64,000 nucleotides of DNA, taken from a virus. Within the stretch, counting starts at the first letter, position 1, and each line of letters opens with the position of its first letter. Below, piece after piece: positions 6,742 to 14,548 of the stretch. Made by a program: the position numbers and the translations under genes. The notes beneath the pieces are model-generated. The model saw nothing but the letters and a program-made list of their open reading frames with translations, searched no databases and was not told the origin of the DNA. The DNA lies in the IMG/VR virus record IMGVR_UViG_3300009093_000003, positions 1-64,000 of that record; one strand, 5' to 3'.

Positions 6742-7350
6742 ATGGGCGTAAAATTCACAGAAAAAGACATAAGGGACAAAAACCTCGTTTGGAAAGACGG
6801 CAAATATCAAAAAATTGATGCTGGCACCCCTGCTAATAAGGTCAAGAAAATTGAACCAATATTCTTTAAGCCAAATGATAAAAAGGCGTATGACAGTCCG
6901 AATCTTGAAAGCACCGTTCTTGAAAACATTATGGATTTGGGGATTTCTAAACCAAAAACGCCGGCGCAATTAATGAAGTTGTTTAACGAACAACCCATGC
7001 AATTTTACAAAGAGGTTGTAACCGATTTAACCACCGTAAAAATAAAGCCTTTGACCCAAAATCGGGCATGGAAAGGACGCCGCTTTAAAAGCGACCAGTA
7101 CAAGGCTTATGCCACGGCAGTATCTTTACTGCTGCCAAACGATTTAATCGTTCCTGATGGCTTATTGCGCGTCTATTACGAATTTGGCATGAGTACCAAT
7201 TCTGATTTTGACAATCCCTGCAAAATGTTTACCGATATTTTGCAAACCAAATATCATTTTAACGATAGCCGGATTATGGAGGCTAAAATCAAAAAGGTCA
7301 TTGTCAAAAAAGGTGAGGAATATATTCGTTTTAAAATAGAGAGTTTATGA
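6742..7350 (+). CDS. RusA-like Holliday junction resolvase
   Basis: 202 aa. The C-terminal half carries the RusA pattern: KPLTQNRAWKGRRFKS, then the acidic cluster D155, D157, N158, K161, D165 in SDFDNPCKMFTDIL, then NDSRI at 174-178. RusA enzymes are homodimeric, magnesium-dependent nucleases that resolve Holliday junctions and debranch DNA before packaging. The first 100 residues are an additional, unassigned domain, making this longer than the usual 120-140 aa. The stop overlaps the next gene (ATGA). Confidence 0.85.
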   Translation: MGVKFTEKDIRDKNLVWKDGKYQKIDAGTPANKVKKIEPIFFKPNDKKAYDSPNLESTVLENIMDLGISKPKTPAQLMKLFNEQPMQFYKEVVTDLTTVKIKPLTQNRAWKGRRFKSDQYKAYATAVSLLLPNDLIVPDGLLRVYYEFGMSTNSDFDNPCKMFTDILQTKYHFNDSRIMEAKIKKVIVKKGEEYIRFKIESL

Positions 7351-7598
7351 AAATAGATTGCTCAACTCTCCCGGTAATGGCGGCCAATTGCAAAACCTGT
7401 CCTTTTAAAGATGTTGATGGTAAATGGCAGGACGTTCAATTGGCGAATGAAGTTATTGGCCGTACGTTGTTTAATTCCCAGCAAATATGCCACGGAATGG
7501 AGGGGGCAGGCCGCAAGCCAAACAACAGGTGCAAGGGAGCGTTTGACCACAATATGGAAATATACAGGAGGATGGGATGTGCAGATTTAGTTAAATAA
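7347..7598 (+). CDS. Cys-rich hypothetical protein, 83 aa
   Basis: Five to six cysteines in a spaced pattern (CSTLPV, CKTCPF, CHGMEG, CKGAF, MGCAD) suggest a metal-binding or iron-sulfur-like fold. Coupled by ATGA to the RusA-like gene. No family identified. Confidence 0.6.
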   Translation: MKIDCSTLPVMAANCKTCPFKDVDGKWQDVQLANEVIGRTLFNSQQICHGMEGAGRKPNNRCKGAFDHNMEIYRRMGCADLVK

Positions 7599-7602
7599 AG
7601 AA

Positions 7603-7806
7603 ATGACAGAATTAAAACTCCCGGATCATATCATTAAAAAGTCAGAGACCTGGTACTTTAACGCTAAAACACAAAAATGGTTGCACCGGGATAGGATTGA
7701 GGGATTTTTAAAAACCTATTGGGCAAACAAAACAACATCAAAAAAGCCCAAGGTAAGTTATAAAACCAATTTAAAAGCCGCTAAAAGGCGGTGGGATAAT
7801 GAGTGA
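7603..7806 (+). CDS. Small basic hypothetical protein, 67 aa
   Basis: Lys/Arg/Trp-rich (WYFNAKTQKWLHRDRIEG, KAAKRRWDNE). Its end overlaps the next gene by eight bases. Possibly nucleic-acid binding, from charge only. Confidence 0.55.
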   Translation: MTELKLPDHIIKKSETWYFNAKTQKWLHRDRIEGFLKTYWANKTTSKKPKVSYKTNLKAAKRRWDNE

Positions 7807-8353
7807 AATTATGGATGCAAATAAAAAATGGATGTCAAGCGGTAAAATAGGGTGCACTTTTGCTGCGCTATTCGCCAAAAATCCTGAAAGAGTTGACTGG
7901 GTAACCATCGAAAACCCATCTTATTTTTGGATACCAAAAGATAGCGCCATTGTGTCTTTGCAGTTTACCGAAATAGGGGTTACTGCAGCTGATGTTAGAT
8001 ATTGGGCTTTAAGAAATGGGTTTTATGAAGAATCGCTAACAGAAAGTTTGACCGGACTTAGATATCGAATCGGCAACAATATAGCATGGGTTCAGTATTT
8101 TGGTCCCGACAGTCACGTAAAAACCAGGCAAGCACCAATCCCGGAACTAATGTTATGTGTAAAACTCCCGGTTGTTCAATACATAAAGGTTGGGTTTCAG
8201 GGTATATTACATTTGGCTCATGCCAGTGTACATGGACTAACGCAGCGTAAGGCGGATAAACTTTGGGAAACCAGCCATATTAAAACAGCAAAAGAATTAG
8301 GTCATAATCCAACGCTGATTGAGGCCGCTAAAACAACTTTTATACATGAGTAA
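7799..8353 (+). CDS. Conserved phage hypothetical protein, 184 aa
   Basis: Features include GKIGCTFAALFAKNP, IENPSYFWIPKDS, NIAWVQYFGPDSHVKTRQAP and a His-rich LHLAHASVHGL. I have the impression of a conserved family in Bacteroidota phages but cannot name it. The protein looks globular and enzyme-like. Its stop overlaps the UDG-like start (ATGAGTAA). Confidence 0.6.
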   Translation: MSEIMDANKKWMSSGKIGCTFAALFAKNPERVDWVTIENPSYFWIPKDSAIVSLQFTEIGVTAADVRYWALRNGFYEESLTESLTGLRYRIGNNIAWVQYFGPDSHVKTRQAPIPELMLCVKLPVVQYIKVGFQGILHLAHASVHGLTQRKADKLWETSHIKTAKELGHNPTLIEAAKTTFIHE

Positions 8354-8774
8354 GATATTAATTATTGGTCAAGCGCCACCAGCGGTTAAGCAAATTTTTC
8401 CATATGATACCACCATGTTGTATGATTGGCTGTATGAATGCGGTATAACGAAAGAATGGGCGCAAGAACTATTTGAGTTTGAAGCCATGACAAACACATT
8501 TCCTGGGTTTGATGCTCACGGAGGGCATAAAAAACCCTCGTTAAATGAAATGAGTGCGCATTATGATGAATTTTTGCGCCATAAAATAGGTGTGGCTAAA
8601 AAAATAATTTTATTAGGGAATGTGCCCAAAGAATTTTTAAGAGGAACATCCATTTGGCACAACAATTCAATAAAGATACTTTGCCTTATACATCCATCGA
8701 GGCGAAATTACACGCTTTATATGGCAAATAAATCTAAACTGATCGGTAATTTAAAAAACTTCATCAATAGTTAA
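8346..8774 (+). CDS. Uracil-DNA-glycosylase-like protein
   Basis: 142 aa from ATG 8346. The N-terminus KILIIGQAPPA matches the position of motif 1 of the UDG superfamily (GQDPYH or GExPG in other families). A central strand KKIILLGNVP and the C-terminal HPSRRN match the later strand and the motif 2 loop. UDG-superfamily enzymes remove uracil or mismatched bases from DNA. The catalytic acid is not evident and the protein is short, so it may be a degenerate or distant member. It lies next to recombination genes. Confidence 0.55.
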   Translation: MSKILIIGQAPPAVKQIFPYDTTMLYDWLYECGITKEWAQELFEFEAMTNTFPGFDAHGGHKKPSLNEMSAHYDEFLRHKIGVAKKIILLGNVPKEFLRGTSIWHNNSIKILCLIHPSRRNYTLYMANKSKLIGNLKNFINS

Positions 8775-8777
8775 AAA

Positions 8778-9725
8778 ATGATTATGAACATTCAAAATAA
8801 AATATTTAGCTTTACAGAACTTACCAGCAGCCGCAAACTAACGGTAAAAATTTTTTGTAAAGACATAATTAAAAAAGTCCTCGCTAACTTTTTAACCTAC
8901 ACATTCAACTTTGCGGCTGCGGTGTATGGAAAATTAGTTAAGGGGACTTTTTTAATTATGTTAATCAGAGTAAGCGAAAAGACGATGTACAAGGTTGCCA
9001 AAAACGGCAAAACCTATTACGATGCCTTTTTATTCGTTCTTACCCTTCGCTCTTTTCACCACAACCCCGTATTTCTTAATTTTAAACCACGATTAGCGCA
9101 TTACAGGCGACTTACAGGAATTTCTGATAGTAGGTTCAGAAAATTATTAAACCTCGCCATATCGCTTAATTTGGCTTCATACGATGGCAAGCATTTGCAC
9201 CTCTACTCTTTTACAAAAGAAAAGCGCCAGTACAAAGCCCAGCACCGCCAAGAGATAGCGCTCACCGAACTAAAACCATTTTTTTATTACAGCACATTAA
9301 AACACAACATAATTCAACAGGTAAGTAAGATAAAGTTTAAAGCAGCCTCAACCGTAAAAAATAGGTGCGGTATCAGTGTGGCCCAGGATAATACCATCCC
9401 TTACCAACGTCTTGAAATTAACCCCGAAGTAACACTGTCAGTACGATCAGCAGCTAAAATGCTTGACATCTGCCCCGCTTTCGCCTACGATATACTCCAT
9501 AGCCTAAAGGGATTTGGTTTAACGATTAATCAGAACATCGTGCATATTTCACGCGAAACATTCAGGCATTGTCTTGCCATAGGGCGGCCAAATATTCGTT
9601 TTGACACAAAAACAGGGGTTTACAGCTATGTTAAGGCAGGTTTTGCCACTATAGCAGTTTTTAAAACGTTAGTTGAACCGAAAATTACTAAAGGATTAGC
9701 TTATTACGACAACCCATATTGGTGA
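8778..9725 (+). CDS. Hypothetical protein with HTH-like regions, 315 aa (or 255 aa from 8958)
   Basis: Two starts are possible. From 8778 the first 60 residues are Phe/Ile/Lys-rich and span an inverted repeat; from ATG 8958 (preceded by AAGGGGAC) the protein begins MLIRVSEKTMYKVAKNG, which looks like a natural N-terminus. The body contains TGISDSRFRKLLNLAISLNL and SVRSAAKMLDICPAFAYDIL, both helix-turn-helix-like, so a DNA-binding role is plausible. No named family. It is the last gene of the RusA/UDG group. Confidence 0.6.
   Translation: MIMNIQNKIFSFTELTSSRKLTVKIFCKDIIKKVLANFLTYTFNFAAAVYGKLVKGTFLIMLIRVSEKTMYKVAKNGKTYYDAFLFVLTLRSFHHNPVFLNFKPRLAHYRRLTGISDSRFRKLLNLAISLNLASYDGKHLHLYSFTKEKRQYKAQHRQEIALTELKPFFYYSTLKHNIIQQVSKIKFKAASTVKNRCGISVAQDNTIPYQRLEINPEVTLSVRSAAKMLDICPAFAYDILHSLKGFGLTINQNIVHISRETFRHCLAIGRPNIRFDTKTGVYSYVKAGFATIAVFKTLVEPKITKGLAYYDNPYW
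8864..8960 (+). promoter_or_regulatory. 17-bp inverted repeat enclosing a start codon
   Basis: CATAATTAAAAAAGTCC at 8864-8880 is the exact reverse complement of 8944-8960; looser pairing continues inward. The 3' arm ends with the ATG of the internal start at 8958 and includes part of the preceding AGGGGAC. In RNA this would bury both ribosome-binding site and start codon. Confidence 0.55.
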
Positions 9726-9775
9726 TAATAATAGATAAGCCTAAATGTATGCTCGGTAATTAGTTAATCATAGGG

Positions 9776-9813
9776 TTAAGGTGGTCGCACTCACCCCGCA
9801 GGTTTTACCTTAA
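9776..9813 (+). other. Short stem-loop in leader of gene 9826
   Basis: TTAAGGT (9776-9782) pairs with ACCTTAA (9807-9813), with GGTG/CACC inside. There is no T tract; the role is unknown. Nothing else is seen in the 100-base gap 9726-9825. Confidence 0.3.
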
Positions 9814-9825
9814 TAGTTTGAAAAT

Positions 9826-10047
9826 ATGAATAATGAACAATTTGTTAAAACAAAATATCCTGATGCTACAATAGAAAAGTATCAAACTCACGGATTTAAA
9901 GCCAAAACTTATTATTTGGTGTGGGAAAGCCACATAAGGTGCGATCGTAAACAATTGGGAGAAGGGGCGACTAAAGCCCAGGCATGGAAAGACGCGAAAG
10001 AGTGGTTGGACGATAAAGATATACCTCTTGAAAATATTGAGATATGA
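9826..10047 (+). CDS. Small hypothetical protein, 73 aa
   Basis: Acidic/basic mixed protein with KYPDATIEKYQTHGFKAKTY and a helical C-terminus (GATKAQAWKDAKEWLDD). It resembles a tiny alpha-beta fold but no family is recognised. It couples to the next gene by ATGA at 10044. Confidence 0.6.
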   Translation: MNNEQFVKTKYPDATIEKYQTHGFKAKTYYLVWESHIRCDRKQLGEGATKAQAWKDAKEWLDDKDIPLENIEI

Positions 10048-10199
10048 ACAAGCCAAGCCCCGAAACCAACGCCAACGTGGTAAAACGAGAGCGTCATGCT
10101 ATAATTCGTGTTAAAACCGCTGCCATACGTGCTTATTTAGCACTTAACGGTACTTACCCTGCTTATGCGGGGAAATATTTGAGATATAAATTTATTTGA
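10044..10199 (+). CDS. Small basic hypothetical protein, 51 aa
   Basis: MNKPSPETNANVVKRERHAI and 31 more residues, ending TGA 10197-10199. It is Arg/Lys-rich, starts in an ATGA overlap and ends just before the second YopX-like gene. Function unknown. Confidence 0.5.
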   Translation: MNKPSPETNANVVKRERHAIIRVKTAAIRAYLALNGTYPAYAGKYLRYKFI

Positions 10200-10206
10200 A
10201 AAAGTT

Positions 10207-10593
10207 ATGAGAGAAATAAAGTTTAAAAGGGCATTCTTCTTTGATGAAGCAAAAACAAAGTTTAGCCATTTCGATAGTTGGGGTGTAAATGCTGATGGCG
10301 CAAATTTTAAAAGCCCGTCGAGCAATAATTTTGCCCAGTCCTTTACTGATTTGCAATTCACCGGCCTCCAAGATAAGAACGGCGTTGATATTTATGAGGG
10401 GGATGTTGTTGAGTACGAAACAACCGAAGGTATTTTACGTACAGGCGTTGTTACATGGAGTAGTGAGTTGTGCTGTGTTATGGTTGGAGAAATGCCCTAT
10501 CAGCAGCTTTATCAGTCTGCTTTTATTCAGCCCTCTAAAGTCGTTTTCCTTGTTATAGGCAACCTGTACCAAAACCCCGAATTATTAACTTAA
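10207..10593 (+). CDS. YopX-like protein (copy 2)
   Basis: 128 aa with MREIKFK, QFTGLQDKNGVDIYEGDVVEY and a C-terminal FLVIGNLYQNPELL, all YopX (PF09643) hallmarks. It is a diverged paralogue of 1102-1497; the 5' codons are identical while the middles differ. Two copies 9 kb apart suggest an old duplication or separate gains. Function unknown. Confidence 0.85.
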   Translation: MREIKFKRAFFFDEAKTKFSHFDSWGVNADGANFKSPSSNNFAQSFTDLQFTGLQDKNGVDIYEGDVVEYETTEGILRTGVVTWSSELCCVMVGEMPYQQLYQSAFIQPSKVVFLVIGNLYQNPELLT

Positions 10594-10603
10594 CCAATAA
10601 ATC

Positions 10604-10804
10604 ATGAACAAACCTTTATTAAAAGCAGTGCCTGGTGAGGAGAAAACCAAATTGGATGATCTCACTATGGAGCAAATAATTGGACGCCCTGTAGCCCCCT
10701 CAAAACGCGTCATATTTGATTTTGAAGATGCTAAGGTATCCAATGAGCGGCCAAAGAATTTGTTGAGCCGGATGTTGCACTTAGCTAATAAAAGTAAGCT
10801 ATGA
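10604..10804 (+). CDS. Small hypothetical protein, 66 aa
   Basis: Contains LDDLTMEQIIGRPVAP and a basic helical C-terminus. Overlaps the next start (ATGA at 10801). Unknown. Confidence 0.5.
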   Translation: MNKPLLKAVPGEEKTKLDDLTMEQIIGRPVAPSKRVIFDFEDAKVSNERPKNLLSRMLHLANKSKL

Positions 10805-10911
10805 GCAAGTCCTTTAGAAACGAAAACTTAGGCGTGAGTGCCTATAACTGGTGGAATGCCTTTGCCATTTTGCTCATCTTTTTGATTGTTGCACTTATTT
10901 TAACTGTTTGA
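10801..10911 (+). CDS. Small single-pass membrane protein, 36 aa
   Basis: MSKSFRNENLGVSAYNWWNA followed by a 16-residue hydrophobic stretch (FAILLIFLIVALILTV) to the stop. One transmembrane helix with a polar N-terminus. Coupled start. Function unknown. Confidence 0.55.
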   Translation: MSKSFRNENLGVSAYNWWNAFAILLIFLIVALILTV

Positions 10912-10914
10912 AGT

Positions 10915-11097
10915 ATGGATTATATCTACCACGGCGATAAGTTAACGTGTCCTACGCTTAAAAAGAAGCCCTGTAAGGCCGTCAGGCGTTTGAGCGATGG
11001 AAAGTGCATCCGCGGTAAAAACGGATCAATGCTCGTAGAATTTGACGGCAATACAAGGCATATAATCATTGGCAGGCTTTTAAGAAAATTAAAGTAA
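10915..11097 (+). CDS. Small basic protein, 60 aa
   Basis: Contains GDKLTCPTLKKKPCKAVRRL and VEFDGNTRHIIIGRLL, suggesting a small beta-barrel-like domain. It ends one base into the next start (TAATG). Unknown function. Confidence 0.55.
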   Translation: MDYIYHGDKLTCPTLKKKPCKAVRRLSDGKCIRGKNGSMLVEFDGNTRHIIIGRLLRKLK

Positions 11098-11960
11098 TGG
11101 GAAATAAAACAGATATTCAATGGACAGACTTGACCTGGAACGTCAGCCGGGGTTGTAAAAAAGTTGACGCTGATTGCAAGTACTGCTACATGTACAGACA
11201 GTCGCTCAACAACACCCGCTATCAGGCAGACCAAGTTATTAAAACTAAAACGGTTTTTACGCTACCGTTGCATTACAAAGAAACGAAGTCTCAATGTTGG
11301 GAGGGCAGCCCGTTGGTATTTACCTGTTCCCTCACTGACTTCTTTATAGAGGAAATTGACGCTTACCGGGATGAATGTTGGGACATTATTAGAAAATGTT
11401 CCCACCTAACATTTCAAATACTTACAAAGCGTCCTGAACGAATTAAAGATCATCTACCGGCTGATTGGGGCGATGGATGGCCTAACGTATGGCTCGGCAC
11501 TTCAATAGGTTCAGAGGCGGGTATGGATAGACTAGGAGAATTATTACGCGCACCAAAAGCAGTAGTTAAATTCCTTTCGTTGGAACCGTTGCACGGACCA
11601 CTTGATTTGATGTATCCGAAAGATGTTTTTCCCGATGGTCCCCAAATGTGCTGCGATGGCAGAGAGTGCGGTTGCCGCGGATTACCAATTGATCCACCGA
11701 TTATTTACGGCATAGATTGGGTTATTGTGGGTGGAGAGAGCGGTAATGACATTGGCAAGTATAAATATCGGCCATGCGAAATAAAGTGGATAGAGGACAT
11801 TATTAACGCCTGTCAGTTTGTGCATACCCCTGTGTTTGTTAAACAGGTAGGTACACATCTTGCAAAGCAGTTGGGTATGAGCGAACGGCACGGAGGTAAT
11901 TTTGACGAGTTTCCTGAAAGCATTAAATTTCGTGAATTTCCTAATCCTCCAAAGAAATGA
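11097..11960 (+). CDS. Gp37/Gp68-like (DUF5131) protein
   Basis: 287 aa. The N-terminus TDIQWTDLTWNVSRGCKKVD with C20, C27 and C30 (CKYCYM), then VFTCSLTDFFIEE, FQILTKRPERI, NVWLGTSIGS, KFLSLEPLHGPL, WVIVGGESGN are all hallmarks of the phage Gp37/Gp68 family (PF07505). The C-x6-C-x2-C cluster and barrel-like pattern resemble radical SAM enzymes, so an iron-sulfur cluster is likely, but no reaction is established. A late SER/HGG-containing tail is normal. The next small gene overlaps its stop. Confidence 0.9.
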   Translation: MGNKTDIQWTDLTWNVSRGCKKVDADCKYCYMYRQSLNNTRYQADQVIKTKTVFTLPLHYKETKSQCWEGSPLVFTCSLTDFFIEEIDAYRDECWDIIRKCSHLTFQILTKRPERIKDHLPADWGDGWPNVWLGTSIGSEAGMDRLGELLRAPKAVVKFLSLEPLHGPLDLMYPKDVFPDGPQMCCDGRECGCRGLPIDPPIIYGIDWVIVGGESGNDIGKYKYRPCEIKWIEDIINACQFVHTPVFVKQVGTHLAKQLGMSERHGGNFDEFPESIKFREFPNPPKK

Positions 11961-12121
11961 CCTCAATAACCGACACCCTTTTTAAGCCCACAGCAATCCT
12001 TTGCCAATGTGGCAGAGGACATTTAAACCGGATCGGCAAGATGTTAATTTGTGAGCATTGTGGTTGGTATAAAGTGCATACGGGGGGGGGGCAAATCCTG
12101 AAATTAAAGAACGAAAATTAA
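11957..12121 (+). CDS. Zinc-ribbon small protein with a G10 tract, 54 aa
   Basis: Starts in an ATGA overlap. CQC and CEHC 15 residues apart (ILCQCGRGHLNRIG, LICEHCGWYKV) form a typical four-Cys zinc ribbon, often found in small phage Com-like or regulatory proteins. Immediately after it a run of ten G (about 12082-12091) encodes the three glycines. A gain or loss of one G would change only the short C-terminal tail. Confidence 0.65.
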   Translation: MTSITDTLFKPTAILCQCGRGHLNRIGKMLICEHCGWYKVHTGGGQILKLKNEN

Positions 12122-12125
12122 ATAA

Positions 12126-12956
12126 ATGAGCACCATAAAAGTAACCTCAAAAGGTGACGGAATGGCTATTGAGGCTAATCCGATGATAAAATGCGAACAT
12201 TGGGACGATAAAACATCACCATATTATAAAAAAATATGTTGTTCCGATTGTGAAAGTGACCATTGGGAAAAATTTGACAAAGAGCATCCACCCCTACCAT
12301 TAATCGACCATCAAGGAAATGAAATTAAAGCCACTGGCGAATTTGAGGTGGAAAGGGTTTATTTTGTCAACAAAAACAAAATTTATATCAGTAAGGCGCA
12401 AGCAGAAGTAGCAGCTTTTAAATCAACCCCTGCCTACCGCCTATTATCACAAGTTGATAAAAAACTAAATAACCAAGCAGACGCGCTTGATAAAGTTAAA
12501 AAAGAACTGGAAATAGCGTGTGACACCAATGCTGTATATGGCCCCGGCGATGATAATTATGGCAGGGATAAAAACGTCCCTGTCATCCTTGAACAAGACA
12601 ATTCAAAACAGCCTGACAATCAATCTGAAAAGGTAAATGAAACAACAACGCCAGAGTTAATAATATCAGATGATCCACAAAGCGATAATTTAAAAATAGT
12701 GCGCCACGAATTTAATGATGATGAAGATAGATTTGTTATTATTCTTGGCGATGATAGTAATGATTGCGATGAGGATGCGTATAGAGTTCGGTTTTTAAAT
12801 ATAAATCAAGCTAAAAACGTTATTGCGTTCTTAAATAAAAACATTCCTTACCAACAAGGCATGATTAGCCGCGATAAGGTAGCGGAATTGATTGAAAGAT
12901 TTTTAAAGAACGAAATACACCCATCACAAATTATAACCTTAATCAACCAGTTATGA
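12126..12956 (+). CDS. Hypothetical protein, 276 aa
   Basis: Modular, probably a mosaic. The N-terminal region has CEHWDDKTSPYYKKICCSDC, a possible metal site. The middle has a helical segment (LLSQVDKKLNNQADALDKVKKEL) and an acidic low-complexity linker (DDEDRF, DDSNDCDEDAY). The C-terminus is helical. No family is recognised. Its end overlaps the next gene by four bases. Confidence 0.6.
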   Translation: MSTIKVTSKGDGMAIEANPMIKCEHWDDKTSPYYKKICCSDCESDHWEKFDKEHPPLPLIDHQGNEIKATGEFEVERVYFVNKNKIYISKAQAEVAAFKSTPAYRLLSQVDKKLNNQADALDKVKKELEIACDTNAVYGPGDDNYGRDKNVPVILEQDNSKQPDNQSEKVNETTTPELIISDDPQSDNLKIVRHEFNDDEDRFVIILGDDSNDCDEDAYRVRFLNINQAKNVIAFLNKNIPYQQGMISRDKVAELIERFLKNEIHPSQIITLINQL

Positions 12957-13168
12957 CAATTGAAGAAGCTGCTGAAGGATATTGCAATAGCAGAACTACA
13001 GACCACGATAAAAATATCTTCCCAACATTTTATCAATCATTTATCGCTGGCGCTGATGAAATGCGTAATCAAATCGTTGAATTGCTCAAAACCAAACTAT
13101 ACGCATTAGACTTTCGGGCTGATGAACCCGGCGTTGAAGATATTTTTAAATCAATAGAAAAATTATAG
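12953..13168 (+). CDS. Small acidic hypothetical protein, 71 aa
   Basis: Contains EEAAEGYCNSRTTDH, FIAGADEMRNQIVELL. Resembles small phage proteins that begin with an 'A-xx-Y' helix and a 'FxxGA' turn. No function known. It lies two bases before the receiver gene. Confidence 0.55.
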   Translation: MTIEEAAEGYCNSRTTDHDKNIFPTFYQSFIAGADEMRNQIVELLKTKLYALDFRADEPGVEDIFKSIEKL

Positions 13169-13170
13169 CA

Positions 13171-13554
13171 ATGAAATCAATTTTGATAATAGACGATGAC
13201 GAGATAAATAACTTTATCTCTATAAAATTAATAAAGAAAGCACTTTTAGACACTGAAATAATGGTTTGCCTTAACGGCAAATATGCTATCAATGTATTAG
13301 TTGATATTGAAAAAAAGCAGACCAAATTCCCCGATTATATTTTGCTTGATACGAATATGCCAATCATGAACGGATGGCAATTTTTGGATGAATATAACCG
13401 ATTAGGGTTTGATAAATATCCTACCAAAATTTACATGATAGCATCATCGGTGTTTTCAAACGATATTAATCGCGCCCGTTCTTATCCCGTTTTAAAAGAC
13501 TTTATCTCAAAGCCATTGAATGTTGAAAAAATAAATACCCTATTCAATAACTAA
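13171..13554 (+). CDS. Stand-alone CheY-like response regulator receiver
   Basis: 127 aa, a full single receiver domain: acidic pocket D8/D9, phospho-acceptor D60 in ILLDTNMPIMNGW, S92/S93 in IASSVFS and K114 in FISKPL. All catalytic residues are present. No output domain is attached, as in CheY or Spo0F. In Bacteroidota such single-domain regulators often lie in phosphorelays. Carriage on a phage suggests it could intercept host histidine-kinase signals (inference). Spacing of two bases to the preceding gene suggests an operon with 12126-13168. Confidence 0.9.
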   Translation: MKSILIIDDDEINNFISIKLIKKALLDTEIMVCLNGKYAINVLVDIEKKQTKFPDYILLDTNMPIMNGWQFLDEYNRLGFDKYPTKIYMIASSVFSNDINRARSYPVLKDFISKPLNVEKINTLFNN

Positions 13555-13642
13555 CCAATAAAAACGGTAGCCCAAAACATCCGATATATTGCAAAAAAGA
13601 TATAAAACTAATACATTATTAACCTTTAAAACCCAAAACATC

Positions 13643-14026
13643 ATGAACCATCTCGATCAACAAGAACAAAGACACGCCTTTCTAAAGCAGATCGGCACAA
13701 TCGTAATAATCATAGCACTGCTTGTGCTTGCATTATTAGTGGGCATTCAAAAAGCCCACGCCCAGCCACCAGGTAAACACCTACCGCAAAAAATAACGGT
13801 GGTATTTAGTGACGCCCAACTAACGTCACTGGCCGCAAAGATTGACAGCGTTACAGCGATGCTATCTATTCACAGTGATTTGCCGGCCTCTTTTATCTAC
13901 CAATTCAATCAAAGGCTTTTACAATCATTTTACCCCATTACCCACCAGGTGCAGGGGCAATTGATCGATGATAAAGCGGTTGTGCCTGATACTGTTAAGA
14001 AGAAATCAAAAACAAATAATCATTAA
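13643..14026 (+). CDS. Exported or membrane-anchored protein, 127 aa
   Basis: ATG 13643 is chosen over an upstream codon at 13589. The N-terminus has a charged segment and then IGTIVIIIALLVLALLVGI followed by AHAQPP, which could be a signal anchor or a cleaved signal peptide (AHA-Q). The rest is periplasmic-like with ITVVFSDAQLTSLAAKIDSV. It begins a run of four envelope proteins (13643-15902), possibly related to lysis or superinfection exclusion; this is inference. Confidence 0.6.
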   Translation: MNHLDQQEQRHAFLKQIGTIVIIIALLVLALLVGIQKAHAQPPGKHLPQKITVVFSDAQLTSLAAKIDSVTAMLSIHSDLPASFIYQFNQRLLQSFYPITHQVQGQLIDDKAVVPDTVKKKSKTNNH

Positions 14027-14047
14027 CAATTTAAAAACTCAAAAATT

Positions 14048-14548
14048 ATGAACAAAACAATTTTAATTTTAATCGCATCTGCTGCTTTATTTTTAGCCGG
14101 ATGCAACTTACCCTCTCAATCTGCCGATGAAAAAGATCAATCAAGGCAAGAGCGCATACAGGCAGAAGGACAAGCGCAGGCCGGGTTGCCTGACGTACAC
14201 AACTTTACCGAAAAGAAAATGGTAAAGATGCTGTATGAATTGCGCGACAACCCAAATCTGATAAACTATGCCTACTTGTGGAGCGAAGTTTCCGGCAAAT
14301 GGATTTATTTTGGCAAATGTATCGGCTATGGCATACCTTATTCAACGCAATACTGCAACCCCGAAAAATGGGTAATTAACTTAGGCGTAGATCACACTTT
14401 GCCGCAGGCTGAACCTAACGGGCTATTTATGCCCTCAAGTAGCGAGGGTACATGGATTATGCTTATTAACCCATCCAACCCCAATGACATAAAGCCGGTC
14501 TATGTTGAACCGAAATTAATTGTTACACCTTTTAAACTACCGGAATGA
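14048..14548 (+). CDS. Lipoprotein, 166 aa
   Basis: The N-terminus MNKTILILIASAALFLAGC has a clear lipobox (LAGC), so the protein should be lipid-modified and membrane-bound. A charged spacer (QSADEKDQSRQERIQAEG) precedes a globular domain with YAYLWSEVSGKWIYFGKCIG and CNPEKW, a compact beta pattern. I think similar lipoproteins occur in enterobacterial and other phages but cannot name the family. Coupled by ATGA to the next membrane protein. Confidence 0.75.
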   Translation: MNKTILILIASAALFLAGCNLPSQSADEKDQSRQERIQAEGQAQAGLPDVHNFTEKKMVKMLYELRDNPNLINYAYLWSEVSGKWIYFGKCIGYGIPYSTQYCNPEKWVINLGVDHTLPQAEPNGLFMPSSSEGTWIMLINPSNPNDIKPVYVEPKLIVTPFKLPE

